Below are positions 31,832-39,229 of a DNA stretch of 39,229 nt, one piece after another. The stretch comes from an uncultured Acidimicrobiales bacterium (lineage in GTDB: Bacteria; Actinomycetota; Acidimicrobiia; Acidimicrobiales; SHLQ01): contig CALHXU010000118.1 in NCBI GenBank assembly GCA_938040365.1, positions 1-39,229 on the forward strand, given 5' to 3'. The translations under genes and the position numbers were made by a program. The notes beneath the pieces were generated by a model. The model saw only the letters and a list, made by a program, of their open reading frames with translations, was not told the DNA's origin and searched no databases. Position 1 is the stretch's first letter. Every line of letters starts with the position of its first letter.

Positions 31832-33100
31832 CTAGCGGTCCGACATTGCGACGTAGTCGCGTGTGGCCTCGCCGGTGTAGACCTGACGTGGTCGGGCAAT
31901 GCGGCTGCCTTGCTCGAGCATCTCTTGCCAGTGCGCAAGCCAACCAACGGTGCGTGGGATTGCGAACAGCACGGTAAAGATCTCGACGGGGAATCCCATC
32001 GACTGGTAGATCAGGCCCGAGTAGAAATCGACATTTGGATACAGCTTGCGTTCGACGAAGTACGGGTCGGCAAGCGCTACTTCTTCGAGCTTCAATGCAA
32101 TGTCGAGCAACGGGTTTTGGCCCGTCACCTTGAACACATCGTGGGCCGCTTCTTTGATGATCGCTGCCCGTGGATCGTAGTTCTTGTAGACCCGGTGCCC
32201 AAAGCCCATGAGTCGCTCTTCGCCACCCTTGACTCGCTCCATGTAGGCGGGAACGTTCTCGTAGGTGCCAATCTCGGCCAGCATGCGAAGCACGGCCTCG
32301 TTCGCGCCGCCATGGCGAGGGCCATAGAGCGCAGCACACGCCGCAGCTACCGAGACGTAGGGATCGGCGTGAGCCGACCCGACCACGCGAGCTGCCGTCG
32401 TCGAACAATTCTGTTCATGGTCGGCGTGGAGGATGAAGAGAATCTCCATTGCCTTGCGAAGTGCAGGGTCGGGGACGTAGTCGTCCTCGGCGATCGAGAA
32501 CATCATCGACAGGAAGTTCGATGTGTAGTCAAGGTCGTTGCGTGGGAACACGAAGGGCAATCCTCGGCTGAAGCGGTATGCAGCGGCTGCGAGGGTTGGC
32601 ATCTTCGCGACGAGACGGGTGATCTGGCGCTGCCGGTTCTCGGGGTCTTCGATGTCTTTGGACTCGGGGTAGAACGTCGAAAGCCCTGCGACGCTCGAGG
32701 TGAGCAGGCCCATTGGATGTGCGTTGTAGTGGAACGCATCGTGCACATGACGACGGAAGTTTTCGTGCAGGTAGGTGTGGGTGGTCACGTCTTCGACCCA
32801 CGAGTCGAGTTGTGTTTTATTGGGAAGTTCGCCGTTCAAGAGAAGGTAGGAAACTTCGAGATGGGTCGAGTTCTCGGCGAGTTGATCGATTGGGTAGCCG
32901 CGATACTCGAGCTGGCCAGCGCCACCATCGAGGTACGTGATGGCCGACTCGGTACTCGCCGTGGTGCTAAATGCTGGGTCGGCAAACCAGGTGCCGGGCA
33001 TCAACTTCTTCCACTCGGTGGCATCCACCGCCCCATTCACGATCGGAACTTCAACCGACTCACCAGTTCGGTTGTCAGTGATGGTGATGGTCTCGCTCAC
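31832..33100 (-). CDS. gltA: Citrate synthase
   Basis: Condenses oxaloacetate and acetyl-CoA to citrate in the TCA cycle. The 422-residue product is of the large, hexameric type with an N-terminal beta region (ITITDNRTGESVEVPI) and LEYRGYPIDQLAE. The catalytic His lies in LYGPRHGGANE, a second His in GFGHRVYKNYDPR, and the Asp in NVDFYSGLIY. The start is the GTG at 33100 with CTGGAG 8-13 bases upstream, so this gene uses a normal ribosome-binding site. It is followed by the subtilase on the same strand. Aconitase, the next TCA enzyme, lies 2.4 kb away on the same strand. Confidence 0.95.
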   Translation of the reverse strand: MSETITITDNRTGESVEVPIVNGAVDATEWKKLMPGTWFADPAFSTTASTESAITYLDGGAGQLEYRGYPIDQLAENSTHLEVSYLLLNGELPNKTQLDSWVEDVTTHTYLHENFRRHVHDAFHYNAHPMGLLTSSVAGLSTFYPESKDIEDPENRQRQITRLVAKMPTLAAAAYRFSRGLPFVFPRNDLDYTSNFLSMMFSIAEDDYVPDPALRKAMEILFILHADHEQNCSTTAARVVGSAHADPYVSVAAACAALYGPRHGGANEAVLRMLAEIGTYENVPAYMERVKGGEERLMGFGHRVYKNYDPRAAIIKEAAHDVFKVTGQNPLLDIALKLEEVALADPYFVERKLYPNVDFYSGLIYQSMGFPVEIFTVLFAIPRTVGWLAHWQEMLEQGSRIARPRQVYTGEATRDYVAMSDR

Positions 33101-33210
33101 GGCGTGCTCCAGAGTAGGTTGATGGCGATTCGTTCGACGCTCGCGGCGGGAAGAAGCGTCGCTTTAAATATAGGCCTCTATCGCCAGTTCCGAACAGAAG
33201 ATGTCATGAA

Positions 33211-34557
33211 CTACAGCGGAGTGTTGTCGTGCTTTCGTTTCGGCATGATCTCGCGCTTTGACGAAAGCAGTCGGAGGCTCTCGGCGACCGACTTTCGCGT
33301 ATCTGCTGGTGTGATCACCGCATCGACCGTGCCGCGCTGGGCGGCGATATAGGGGTTGAGGAGGCGTTCTTCATAGGCCTGTTCAAGTTCCACGCGTTCT
33401 TCTGCTGTTGCCTTACGGTGCAGAATCTCGGTCGCCCCCTTCGCTCCCATGACCGCAATCTCCGCACTCGGCCACGCAAACGCCAAATCGTTGCCCATGT
33501 TCTTCGAATCCATCACGATGTATGCGCCGCCATAGCTCTTGCGGAGGGTGACGTTGATCCGAGGTACCGTCGCCCGGGCGTACGCAAACGCCAACTGGGC
33601 GCCGTAGCGGATCATCCCGCGCCACTCGAGGTCTTTGCCGGGATAGAAACCCGAGGTGTCCACCAGTGTGACGATCGGGAGGTTGAACGCATCAGCGAAT
33701 GCAACGAATCGTCCACCCTTCTGTGACGATGGGATGTCGAGGGTGCCTGCGATCGACATTGGCTGGTTTGCGACAATCCCAACCGCAACGCCCCCAATCG
33801 AGGAGAAACCGGTGACGAGATTCGTCGCAAATGTTGGGCGCAGTTCAAGGAACCATTCGTCATCGACGATTTCGCGGATGATCGAGCGGACGTCATAGGC
33901 CCCCGATGCTGTAGTCGGAAGTACGTCTCCAGCCTCTGGAACGGGCCGATCGATCGGGTCGCCGCTTTCGAGAGCAGGCGCTGGCTCCTCATTGTTCGAC
34001 GGCAAGACGCTCAAGAGCTCGTCGACCAGGTCGTAGGCAGTATCGAGGTCAGGAGCGGACAACGAAGCAAGCCCAGCGTTCTGGGCAAGTACCGAGGCGC
34101 CGCCGAGGTCGGTTCGATTGAACTCGACCCCGGTAAATTCGCTCACCATCTGCGGACCGCTTACGAATGCGTGGCTGTGATCGACGACGATGACGTGATC
34201 GACGAGGCCGAGGAGGAGGGAGGGCCCAGCCATTGCGTCGCCGTGGAGTACGCCGATGGTCGGCACCCGGCCCGAGCACTTTGTGAGTTCCCGGGCAGCA
34301 CGGCCAACGGCGAAGGTGACCGCCAATTCTTCGTGGGCGGCGGGGCCGTTCGCACGAAATTCGATCACGAGGGGAAGCCCTTGGTCGAGAGCGCTGGCGG
34401 CACCATCGGCGATGAGCGTCGCATCCCTCGTCGTCAGCGCTGACTCTTCACCCGCAGCGATTCGGACGAGGACCCGCTTGCGTCCATCACCGCCACGCTC
34501 GATCGATCGAACACTCGATTGTGGCGATTCTGGAAAGTCCACGCGGGCTGCTGTCAC
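33211..34557 (-). CDS. Acyl-CoA carboxylase carboxyltransferase-type protein, short form
   Basis: The product has 448 residues with two crotonase-fold halves. The first includes GVLHGDAMAGPSLLLGLVDHVI. The second carries the strongly conserved GIVANQPMSIAGTLDIPSSQ, RFVAFADAFNLPIVTLVDTSGFYPG, KSYGGAYIVMDSKNMGNDLAFAWPSAEIAVMGAKGA and LNPYIAAQRGTVDAVI. These match the beta subunit of acyl-CoA carboxylases (AccD/PccB type), which carboxylates acetyl- or propionyl-CoA with a biotinylated partner. The usual first ~70 residues with the RER-type motif are missing. I set the start at GTG 34557 because TAGACT stands exactly 7 bases upstream; the frame is open further to 34716 but would overlap the LysR gene. 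No biotin carboxylase gene is nearby. Confidence 0.82.
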   Translation of the reverse strand: MTAARVDFPESPQSSVRSIERGGDGRKRVLVRIAAGEESALTTRDATLIADGAASALDQGLPLVIEFRANGPAAHEELAVTFAVGRAARELTKCSGRVPTIGVLHGDAMAGPSLLLGLVDHVIVVDHSHAFVSGPQMVSEFTGVEFNRTDLGGASVLAQNAGLASLSAPDLDTAYDLVDELLSVLPSNNEEPAPALESGDPIDRPVPEAGDVLPTTASGAYDVRSIIREIVDDEWFLELRPTFATNLVTGFSSIGGVAVGIVANQPMSIAGTLDIPSSQKGGRFVAFADAFNLPIVTLVDTSGFYPGKDLEWRGMIRYGAQLAFAYARATVPRINVTLRKSYGGAYIVMDSKNMGNDLAFAWPSAEIAVMGAKGATEILHRKATAEERVELEQAYEERLLNPYIAAQRGTVDAVITPADTRKSVAESLRLLSSKREIMPKRKHDNTPL

Positions 34558-34564
34558 GGCGATC

Positions 34565-34570
34565 AGTCTA
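34565..34570 (-). promoter_or_regulatory. -10 box (TAGACT) of the carboxyltransferase gene, leaderless type
   Basis: TAGACT on the minus strand, 7 bases, then GTG at 34557. It lies between the LysR stop and the carboxyltransferase start and decides the start call. Confidence 0.5.
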
Positions 34571-34592
34571 TGACCAACCTCGCTCTGGCGTA

Positions 34593-35525
34593 CTACTCGC
34601 TCGGCGGGTTGTCGTCCACCGTCACATTGATGCCCGGCTGCAGTTGGCCCTGGGCCGACACAACCTCTCCAATGACCTGTTGAACCGCGCGTGCAGGCGC
34701 TGGGAGCGTGGTCCACCGGCGATACGCGAGCCCGACGCTTCGGGTCGTCATGTCGTCGACGTTCACGATCTTCCAGTCGTCGCCGTGCCCGTAGGGTGCA
34801 GCGCTCGCAGGTACGAGCGCTGGTGCGTATCCCTGGAACGCAAGCGATGCAAGCAGGCGCATTCCATCGAGCTCTGCCGCTGGGGTGAGCGAGATCCCGA
34901 GGGCTTCGGCTTCCTGGTCGACCTCATTGCGAAACTGGGTACCTGGCGGAGGAAGGACGATCTCGTACTTGGCAAGGTCTGCAAGTCCGACTCGATCCTT
35001 CGCTGCGAGCTCGTGAGTCTTGGGCACGATCAGGATTCGTTCCTCATCGAAGAGCGGCTCAGAGGTGAGTTCAGGTTCGCTGAGAGGAAGGTTGAGGACT
35101 GCCATGGTGAGCTGGCCACTCTGCAACTGGGGGAGTAGGCCGGTCGTGGTTGCATCGACCACCACGAGATGAACTCCCGGGTATCCCTCTTTCAGCGCAG
35201 CGAGCAAGGCCGGAACGAGCCACCGGCCGGTCGTTCCGATGATCCCGAAGCGAACCGTGCCCCGAATGTCGTCACGAAGCGCCGATACGTCGGCCGGAAT
35301 TGCCTGCAGCTCGGCTTTGATCCGTAGTGCTCGAAGAACGACGACTTCACCTTCGGCGGTGAGTTCGCCGGTTCGGCGATCGACCAAGATCGCGTCGAGT
35401 TCGCGTTCGAGTCGGGCGACGTGGGTCGAGACGTTGGACTGGACCGTGTGCAGCGCCCGAGCAGCAGCAGAAAAACTGCGGTGCTCAGACACTGCCATGA
35501 TCGCGTTCAACTGGCGAAGGTCCAT
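34593..35525 (-). CDS. LysR-type transcriptional regulator
   Basis: The product has 310 residues. The N-terminal winged helix is typical: MDLRQLNAIMAVSEHRSFSAAARALHTVQSNVSTHVARLE. The effector domain includes GTVRFGIIGTTGRWLVPALLAAL and PLFDEERILIVPKTHELA. The family binds small molecules and regulates nearby or divergent genes. The ATG at 35525 lies 13 bases after the aconitase stop, so it is probably co-transcribed with aconitase, which could be a target; this is inference. It ends 35 bases before the carboxyltransferase start. Confidence 0.92.
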   Translation of the reverse strand: MDLRQLNAIMAVSEHRSFSAAARALHTVQSNVSTHVARLERELDAILVDRRTGELTAEGEVVVLRALRIKAELQAIPADVSALRDDIRGTVRFGIIGTTGRWLVPALLAALKEGYPGVHLVVVDATTTGLLPQLQSGQLTMAVLNLPLSEPELTSEPLFDEERILIVPKTHELAAKDRVGLADLAKYEIVLPPPGTQFRNEVDQEAEALGISLTPAAELDGMRLLASLAFQGYAPALVPASAAPYGHGDDWKIVNVDDMTTRSVGLAYRRWTTLPAPARAVQQVIGEVVSAQGQLQPGINVTVDDNPPSE

Positions 35526-35537
35526 AGCGGTCTGCGC

Positions 35538-37820
35538 CTATCCGGCGGTCTGTTGGCGGATGAGGTTGAGCGCAGAGCCTGCGTGGAACCACTCGATCTG
35601 ATCGTTTGAGAGCGTGTGGTTTGTGTTGAAGTCGACGCTCTCGCCATCGGCCCTGTGCAGGACACAGGCGACCTGCTTGCCGGGCGCAAGTTCGGACAAC
35701 CCAGTGATCGAAATGGTGTCGCCTTCGCCAATCTCGTCCCAGAACGCTGGGTCATCGAAGGTCAGGGCGAGTACACCCTGTTTCTTCAGGTTGGTTTCGT
35801 GGATGCGAGCGAACGACTTTGCAAATACTGCGTGGCAACCGCGGAAGCGTGGCTCCATGGCTGCGTGTTCACGGCTCGATCCCTCGCCGACGTTCTCGTC
35901 GCCGATAAACACCCAGTTGATGCCCTTTTCGTGCAGGCTCTTCGCAATGTTTGGGTAGCTCTTCGTCGCGCCGTCAGATGGGTCGAGGGCGAGTTCGCTC
36001 TCGCCGGTGTACGCGTTGACGACGCCGAGGTAGAGGTTGCCCGAGATGTTCTCGAGGTGCCCACGGTATTTGAGCCATGGGCCAGCCATCGAGATGTGGT
36101 CGGTAGTGACCTTCCCGACGCCCTTTCCAAGGATTGGGAGTTCGAGATAGTCGTTGCCGTCCCAGGCCGGGAATGGGCTTAGCAACTGCAGCCGATCGGA
36201 CTCGGGCGAGACCGATACGTCGACATCTGCACCATCGTCGGGTGGTGCAATAAACATCGAGGTGCCGTCTTCGAATCCGGCGCTTGGAAGCTCGATTGGT
36301 TCGCCGACGGTCAGGCTGACTTCTTCGCCCGCATCGTTGGTGAGCGTGTCGGTCTTGGGATCAAAGTCGAGCCGACCCGCAAGGGCGAGCGCCACGGTCG
36401 TCTCGGGAGAGGTCACAAACGCGAGGGTCGCACCGTCGCCGTCGTTGCGCTTTGGAAAGTTGCGGTTGTACGAGGTCACGATGCTGTTGGCGGTGCCCTC
36501 AGAGCCTTCACGATCGTCGCGCTTCCACTGGCCAATGCACGGGCCACATGCGTTTGCGAGGACCACGCCGCCAATGGCGGTCAGGTCGTCGAGGAACCCG
36601 TCGCGTTCGATGGTGCGCATCGTTGCTTCAGAGCCGGGGGTCACCATGAACGGGACCCGTGCCTTGAGACCTTTCGCTGCGGCATCTCGTGCGATCGAGG
36701 CGGCGCGACTGATGTCTTCATAGGACGAGTTCGTGCAGGACCCGATGAGCGCCGCCGAGATTTCCTTTGGCCAGCCGTTAAGTTCTGCTTCGGACCCGAG
36801 CTTGCTGAGCGGACGCGCAAGGTCGGGTGTGTGTGGCCCGTTGATGAGCGGTTCGAGGGCACCGAGGTCGATCTCGATGACCTGGTCGAAGTAGTCGCTC
36901 GGGTTCGCGTAGACCTCGTCGTCTGCGCGGAGGTGATGGGCAACCTTGCGGGCTGCGTCGTCGATTTCCTCGCGGCCCGTCGCCTTGAGGTAGCGGCTCG
37001 TCGCATCGTCGTAGGCAAAGAGCGAGGTGGTTGCGCCGATCTCGGCACCCATGTTGCAGATCGTCGCTTTGCCCGTCGCAGACATCGACTCGGCGCCTGG
37101 GCCGAAGTATTCGACGATCGCTCCGGTCCCGCCCTTGACGGTGAGGATTTCGGCGACCTTCAAGATGACGTCCTTCGGCGCAGCCCAACCGGACAGCTCG
37201 CCGGTGAGGTGCACACCAATGGCCTTTGGCCAGCGCACGTTCCACGGGAAGCCGGTCATGACATCGACCGCATCGGCACCACCGACACCGACGGCGATCA
37301 TTCCGAGGCCACCAGCGTTTGGGGTGTGGCTATCGGTGCCGAGCATCATGCCGCCAGGGAAGGCGTAGTTCTCGAGGACGACCTGGTGGATAATGCCCGA
37401 ACCAGGAGCCCAAAAGCCGCCGCCGTACTTTGCGCTCACGTCTTGGAGGAACTGGTAGACCTCTTTGTTCGTGTCGGCTGCGACGGCGAGGTCGGTCTCG
37501 CCATCGACGCGAGCCTGAATGAGGTGGTCACAGTGGGTCGTGGTAGGCACCGCGGTTTCGGAAAGGCCAGCGGTCATGAACTGCAACCACGCCATCTGCG
37601 CGGTCGCGTCCTGCATCGCAACTCGATCGGGGCGCAGATCGGTGTAGGACACGCCCCGCTCCATTCCGCCCTCATCGACGTCGTCGAGGTGGTTGATCAG
37701 GATCTTTTCTGTCAGTGTGAGCGCTCGACCGAGGCGCTCGCGGCCTTTAGCGAGACGCTCATCAAAGGTTTCGTAAACAGCGTTGACGAGCTCGATCGGG
37801 GTGTTGGCGAAAACGGCCAC
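35538..37820 (-). CDS. Aconitate hydratase, mitochondrial type
   Basis: Isomerises citrate to isocitrate with a [4Fe-4S] cluster. The 760-residue length and segments such as [59 protein letters not shown] and [15 protein letters not shown] match the mitochondrial-type (ACO2-like) aconitases. Bacterial AcnA and AcnB are about 870-900 residues. The cluster cysteines are in GSCTNSS and ACGPC. The swivelling C-terminal domain is fused in the usual order. The start is the GTG at 37820 with GAGGA 8-12 bases upstream. The LysR gene follows after 12 bases. Upstream, the rnz-like gene is divergent across 116 bp. Confidence 0.93.
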   Translation of the reverse strand: MAVFANTPIELVNAVYETFDERLAKGRERLGRALTLTEKILINHLDDVDEGGMERGVSYTDLRPDRVAMQDATAQMAWLQFMTAGLSETAVPTTTHCDHLIQARVDGETDLAVAADTNKEVYQFLQDVSAKYGGGFWAPGSGIIHQVVLENYAFPGGMMLGTDSHTPNAGGLGMIAVGVGGADAVDVMTGFPWNVRWPKAIGVHLTGELSGWAAPKDVILKVAEILTVKGGTGAIVEYFGPGAESMSATGKATICNMGAEIGATTSLFAYDDATSRYLKATGREEIDDAARKVAHHLRADDEVYANPSDYFDQVIEIDLGALEPLINGPHTPDLARPLSKLGSEAELNGWPKEISAALIGSCTNSSYEDISRAASIARDAAAKGLKARVPFMVTPGSEATMRTIERDGFLDDLTAIGGVVLANACGPCIGQWKRDDREGSEGTANSIVTSYNRNFPKRNDGDGATLAFVTSPETTVALALAGRLDFDPKTDTLTNDAGEEVSLTVGEPIELPSAGFEDGTSMFIAPPDDGADVDVSVSPESDRLQLLSPFPAWDGNDYLELPILGKGVGKVTTDHISMAGPWLKYRGHLENISGNLYLGVVNAYTGESELALDPSDGATKSYPNIAKSLHEKGINWVFIGDENVGEGSSREHAAMEPRFRGCHAVFAKSFARIHETNLKKQGVLALTFDDPAFWDEIGEGDTISITGLSELAPGKQVACVLHRADGESVDFNTNHTLSNDQIEWFHAGSALNLIRQQTAG

Positions 37821-37922
37821 GTGTGGTCCTCAATGTGTAGAAATTCGATAGGGCAGGGATGAGTGTATCGGGCGGAGAGATAGACGATCTGAAGAAGTGC
37901 GAACATTGCCAGCCTCGGACGG

Positions 37923-37928
37923 TACTCT
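37923..37928 (+). promoter_or_regulatory. -10 box (TACTCT) of the RNase Z-like gene, leaderless type
   Basis: TACTCT, 8 bases, then the ATG at 37937. No ribosome-binding site is present. Confidence 0.5.
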
Positions 37929-37936
37929 TCGAAAGT

Positions 37937-38911
37937 ATGCAGATCACGTTTCTCGGCACGAGCGCCGGGGCCCCGACCAAAGCGCGGAACGTCTCTGCGG
38001 TAGCGCTTCGCCGAGGTGGCACGTGGGATCTCTTCGACTGCGGCGAGGCCACCCAGCACCGGTTGTTGTCCACGCCGCTCTCCCTGCCGAAGCTTCGTCG
38101 GGTGTTTATCAGTCACCTCCACGGCGACCATTGCTTTGGCCTCTTTGGGTTGTTGGGCAGCCGATCGATGGCCGGCGCCGATACTGCGGTCGACATCTAC
38201 GGGCCCGAGGGCCTCGAAGAAATGGTCCGGCTCGTGCTTTCCACGTCCGACTCACACATCACCTACCCGCTCGAGTTCCATACCGTTCCCGAGGGTGGCG
38301 CTCGGGTTGTCGAAAACGCCGACGAGACGATCGACGCCATCGCGCTCGATCACCGCGTTACGAGCTTTGCATGGAGCATTCGAGAATCGGAGCGCCCAGG
38401 AGCGTTCGACGCCGATCGCGCCACTGCGCTCGGCGTTACGTCGGGCCCCGATTTTGGGCGCCTTCGACAGGGCGAGTCGGTCGAAGGAAGCGCTGGTGAG
38501 GTCCGGCCAACCGACGTCATTGGCCCAAAGCGGCCGGGCCGGAGCCTGATCATCGCTGGTGACAACCGAGACCCCGGCCGTCTGCTGGAGGAGTCTGGCC
38601 CGGTACAGCTGCTCGTCCATGAAGCGACCTTCACTGAAGACGCCGTCGAACGGATCGGCGACGACCGCGGTCACAGCACGGCAGGTCGAGTTGGAAAGGC
38701 AGCCGCGGAACAGGGCGTGGGCAACGTGATCCTCACCCACTTCAGCCCGCGCTACGGACCGAGCGGTAGCTCAGGCCAGACCGTCGACGACCTTAAGACA
38801 GAAGCGCGTGAGCACTACACGGGCAAGCTCTATCTCGCCGAGGACTTCGCCACCTACGAACTCGATCCTGACGGTGCTCTGAGCGCCAACGCCGCAGCGA
38901 ACCGCTCCTAG
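37937..38911 (+). CDS. rnz: RNase Z-like metallo-beta-lactamase-fold hydrolase
   Basis: RNase Z trims the 3' end of tRNA precursors. The 324-residue product begins MQITFLGTSAGAPTKARN and carries DCGEATQHRLL, the zinc motif HLHGDH at 60-65, LLVHEATF, a conserved His in GHSTAGRVGKAA and LTHFSPRY, all in the order known for tRNase Z. The flexible-arm region between them is modest. The ATG at 37937 follows a TACTCT box; the longer frame to 37859 is not family-like. It ends tail to tail with the acyltransferase gene, the two stops sharing CTAG. The rnz symbol is by motif match; other arylsulfatase-like members of the family are possible. Confidence 0.85.
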   Translation: MQITFLGTSAGAPTKARNVSAVALRRGGTWDLFDCGEATQHRLLSTPLSLPKLRRVFISHLHGDHCFGLFGLLGSRSMAGADTAVDIYGPEGLEEMVRLVLSTSDSHITYPLEFHTVPEGGARVVENADETIDAIALDHRVTSFAWSIRESERPGAFDADRATALGVTSGPDFGRLRQGESVEGSAGEVRPTDVIGPKRPGRSLIIAGDNRDPGRLLEESGPVQLLVHEATFTEDAVERIGDDRGHSTAGRVGKAAAEQGVGNVILTHFSPRYGPSGSSGQTVDDLKTEAREHYTGKLYLAEDFATYELDPDGALSANAAANRS

Positions 38912-39228
38912 CCTTTCGGCCAGACCTTCTTTCTTGAGCGGCCGAGGCTCGGCCGTTCGTCGTCGAGTGCCCAGATGCGTCGCCACGATGCGGTCTGGGG
39001 GCCGGTGAGTTCTGGGGTTGTGCCTTCGTGTGAACGTTTCTTTGCCTGCCACCAGTCGGTCATGGCTTCGTCAGCGAGTTCGGCCACGCGGGCCTCAATG
39101 CGGTCGTTGAACGAACGGATATCTTCGTCTTCGCCACAAGCCATGGGTTCGCCAAAGGTGATGGTGGTTCGGCTCGGGCTCGGCAAGGAGTTGCCCTTGC
39201 CGAGGATTCGACCGGTGCCTTCGATGTG
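38908..39228 (-). CDS. 1-acylglycerol-3-phosphate acyltransferase (PlsC-like), C-terminal fragment
   Basis: The frame is open to the right edge, so only the last 106 residues are seen. HIEGTGRILGKGNSLPSPSR followed by TTITFGEPM matches the segment after the P-E-G-T motif in PlsC-type acyltransferases, where a glycine-rich turn leads into a beta strand ending in FGEP. The tail (DIRSFNDRIEARVAELADEA, then a basic WPKG end) is a helical extension. The HX4D active site lies outside the window. Its stop overlaps the rnz stop. Confidence 0.75.
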   Translation of the reverse strand, partial: HIEGTGRILGKGNSLPSPSRTTITFGEPMACGEDEDIRSFNDRIEARVAELADEAMTDWWQAKKRSHEGTTPELTGPQTASWRRIWALDDERPSLGRSRKKVWPKG

Positions 39229-39229
39229 G

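Noticed and set aside
31826-33352. Long plus-strand open frame (508 codons) opposite citrate synthase
   Set aside because: It is the shadow of gltA: the minus strand gives a complete citrate synthase with all catalytic residues, and the plus-strand translation is low in family-like motifs.
36831-37862. 343-codon plus-strand frame opposite aconitase
   Set aside because: Shadow of the aconitase gene; no recognisable domain.

Overview
The window is GC-rich by eye and reads as the chromosome of a high-GC actinobacterium, most likely of the Acidimicrobiia/Ilumatobacter type. The lineage call is inference. It rests on a coenzyme-B12-type ribonucleotide reductase close to lexA and a LysM gene, actinobacterial SOS boxes (CGAAC-N4-GTTCG), a miaB-miaA-dapF-hflX block, and many genes with a TANNNT -10 box 6-9 nt before the start codon (apparent leaderless transcripts).

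Layout. 1-3.2 kb: the tail of a 2OG-Fe(II) oxygenase, then a minus-strand module of two membrane proteins around a His-rich lipoprotein. 3.4-7.5 kb: an unusual repeat-rich membrane protein with a fasciclin domain, an MFS transporter and a ferritin-like diiron protein. 7.5-10.2 kb: recA with a textbook SOS promoter, a tandem array of small palindromes starting at its stop codon, then a small membrane peptide coupled to a bacterial PH-domain protein. 10.2-19.9 kb: miaB, a degenerate aminoglycoside-phosphotransferase-like protein, miaA, an inverted NIT-GGDEF-EAL gene, dapF, hflX, and a dapC-dapE pair (tRNA modification, ribosome rescue and lysine/peptidoglycan precursor synthesis). 19.9-29.8 kb: a molybdopterin oxidoreductase, lexA with three near-consensus SOS boxes, a divergent LysM protein, a stand-alone RibD-type reductase, a long structured intergenic region with two DnaA boxes, nrdJ split by a 401-residue intein, and thymidine kinase. 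This part joins the SOS response to dNTP supply. 29.8-39.2 kb: a secreted subtilase, citrate synthase, a short acyl-CoA carboxylase carboxyltransferase, a LysR regulator, a mitochondrial-type aconitase, an RNase Z-like hydrolase and the end of a PlsC-like acyltransferase.

The most interesting element is the roughly 270-nt nrdJ leader (24905-25184). It has a plausible promoter, an almost continuous 17-bp helix starting at the predicted +1, a train of further hairpins, and a 10-of-11 loop-to-upstream-of-SD pairing that would make a pseudoknot. It looks like a cis-regulatory RNA, with a DnaA-box pair just upstream of its promoter. Other notable items are the recA-distal palindrome array, the intein placed directly before the NrdJ radical cysteine, the repeat/fasciclin protein and the pseudokinase-like gene inside the mia block.
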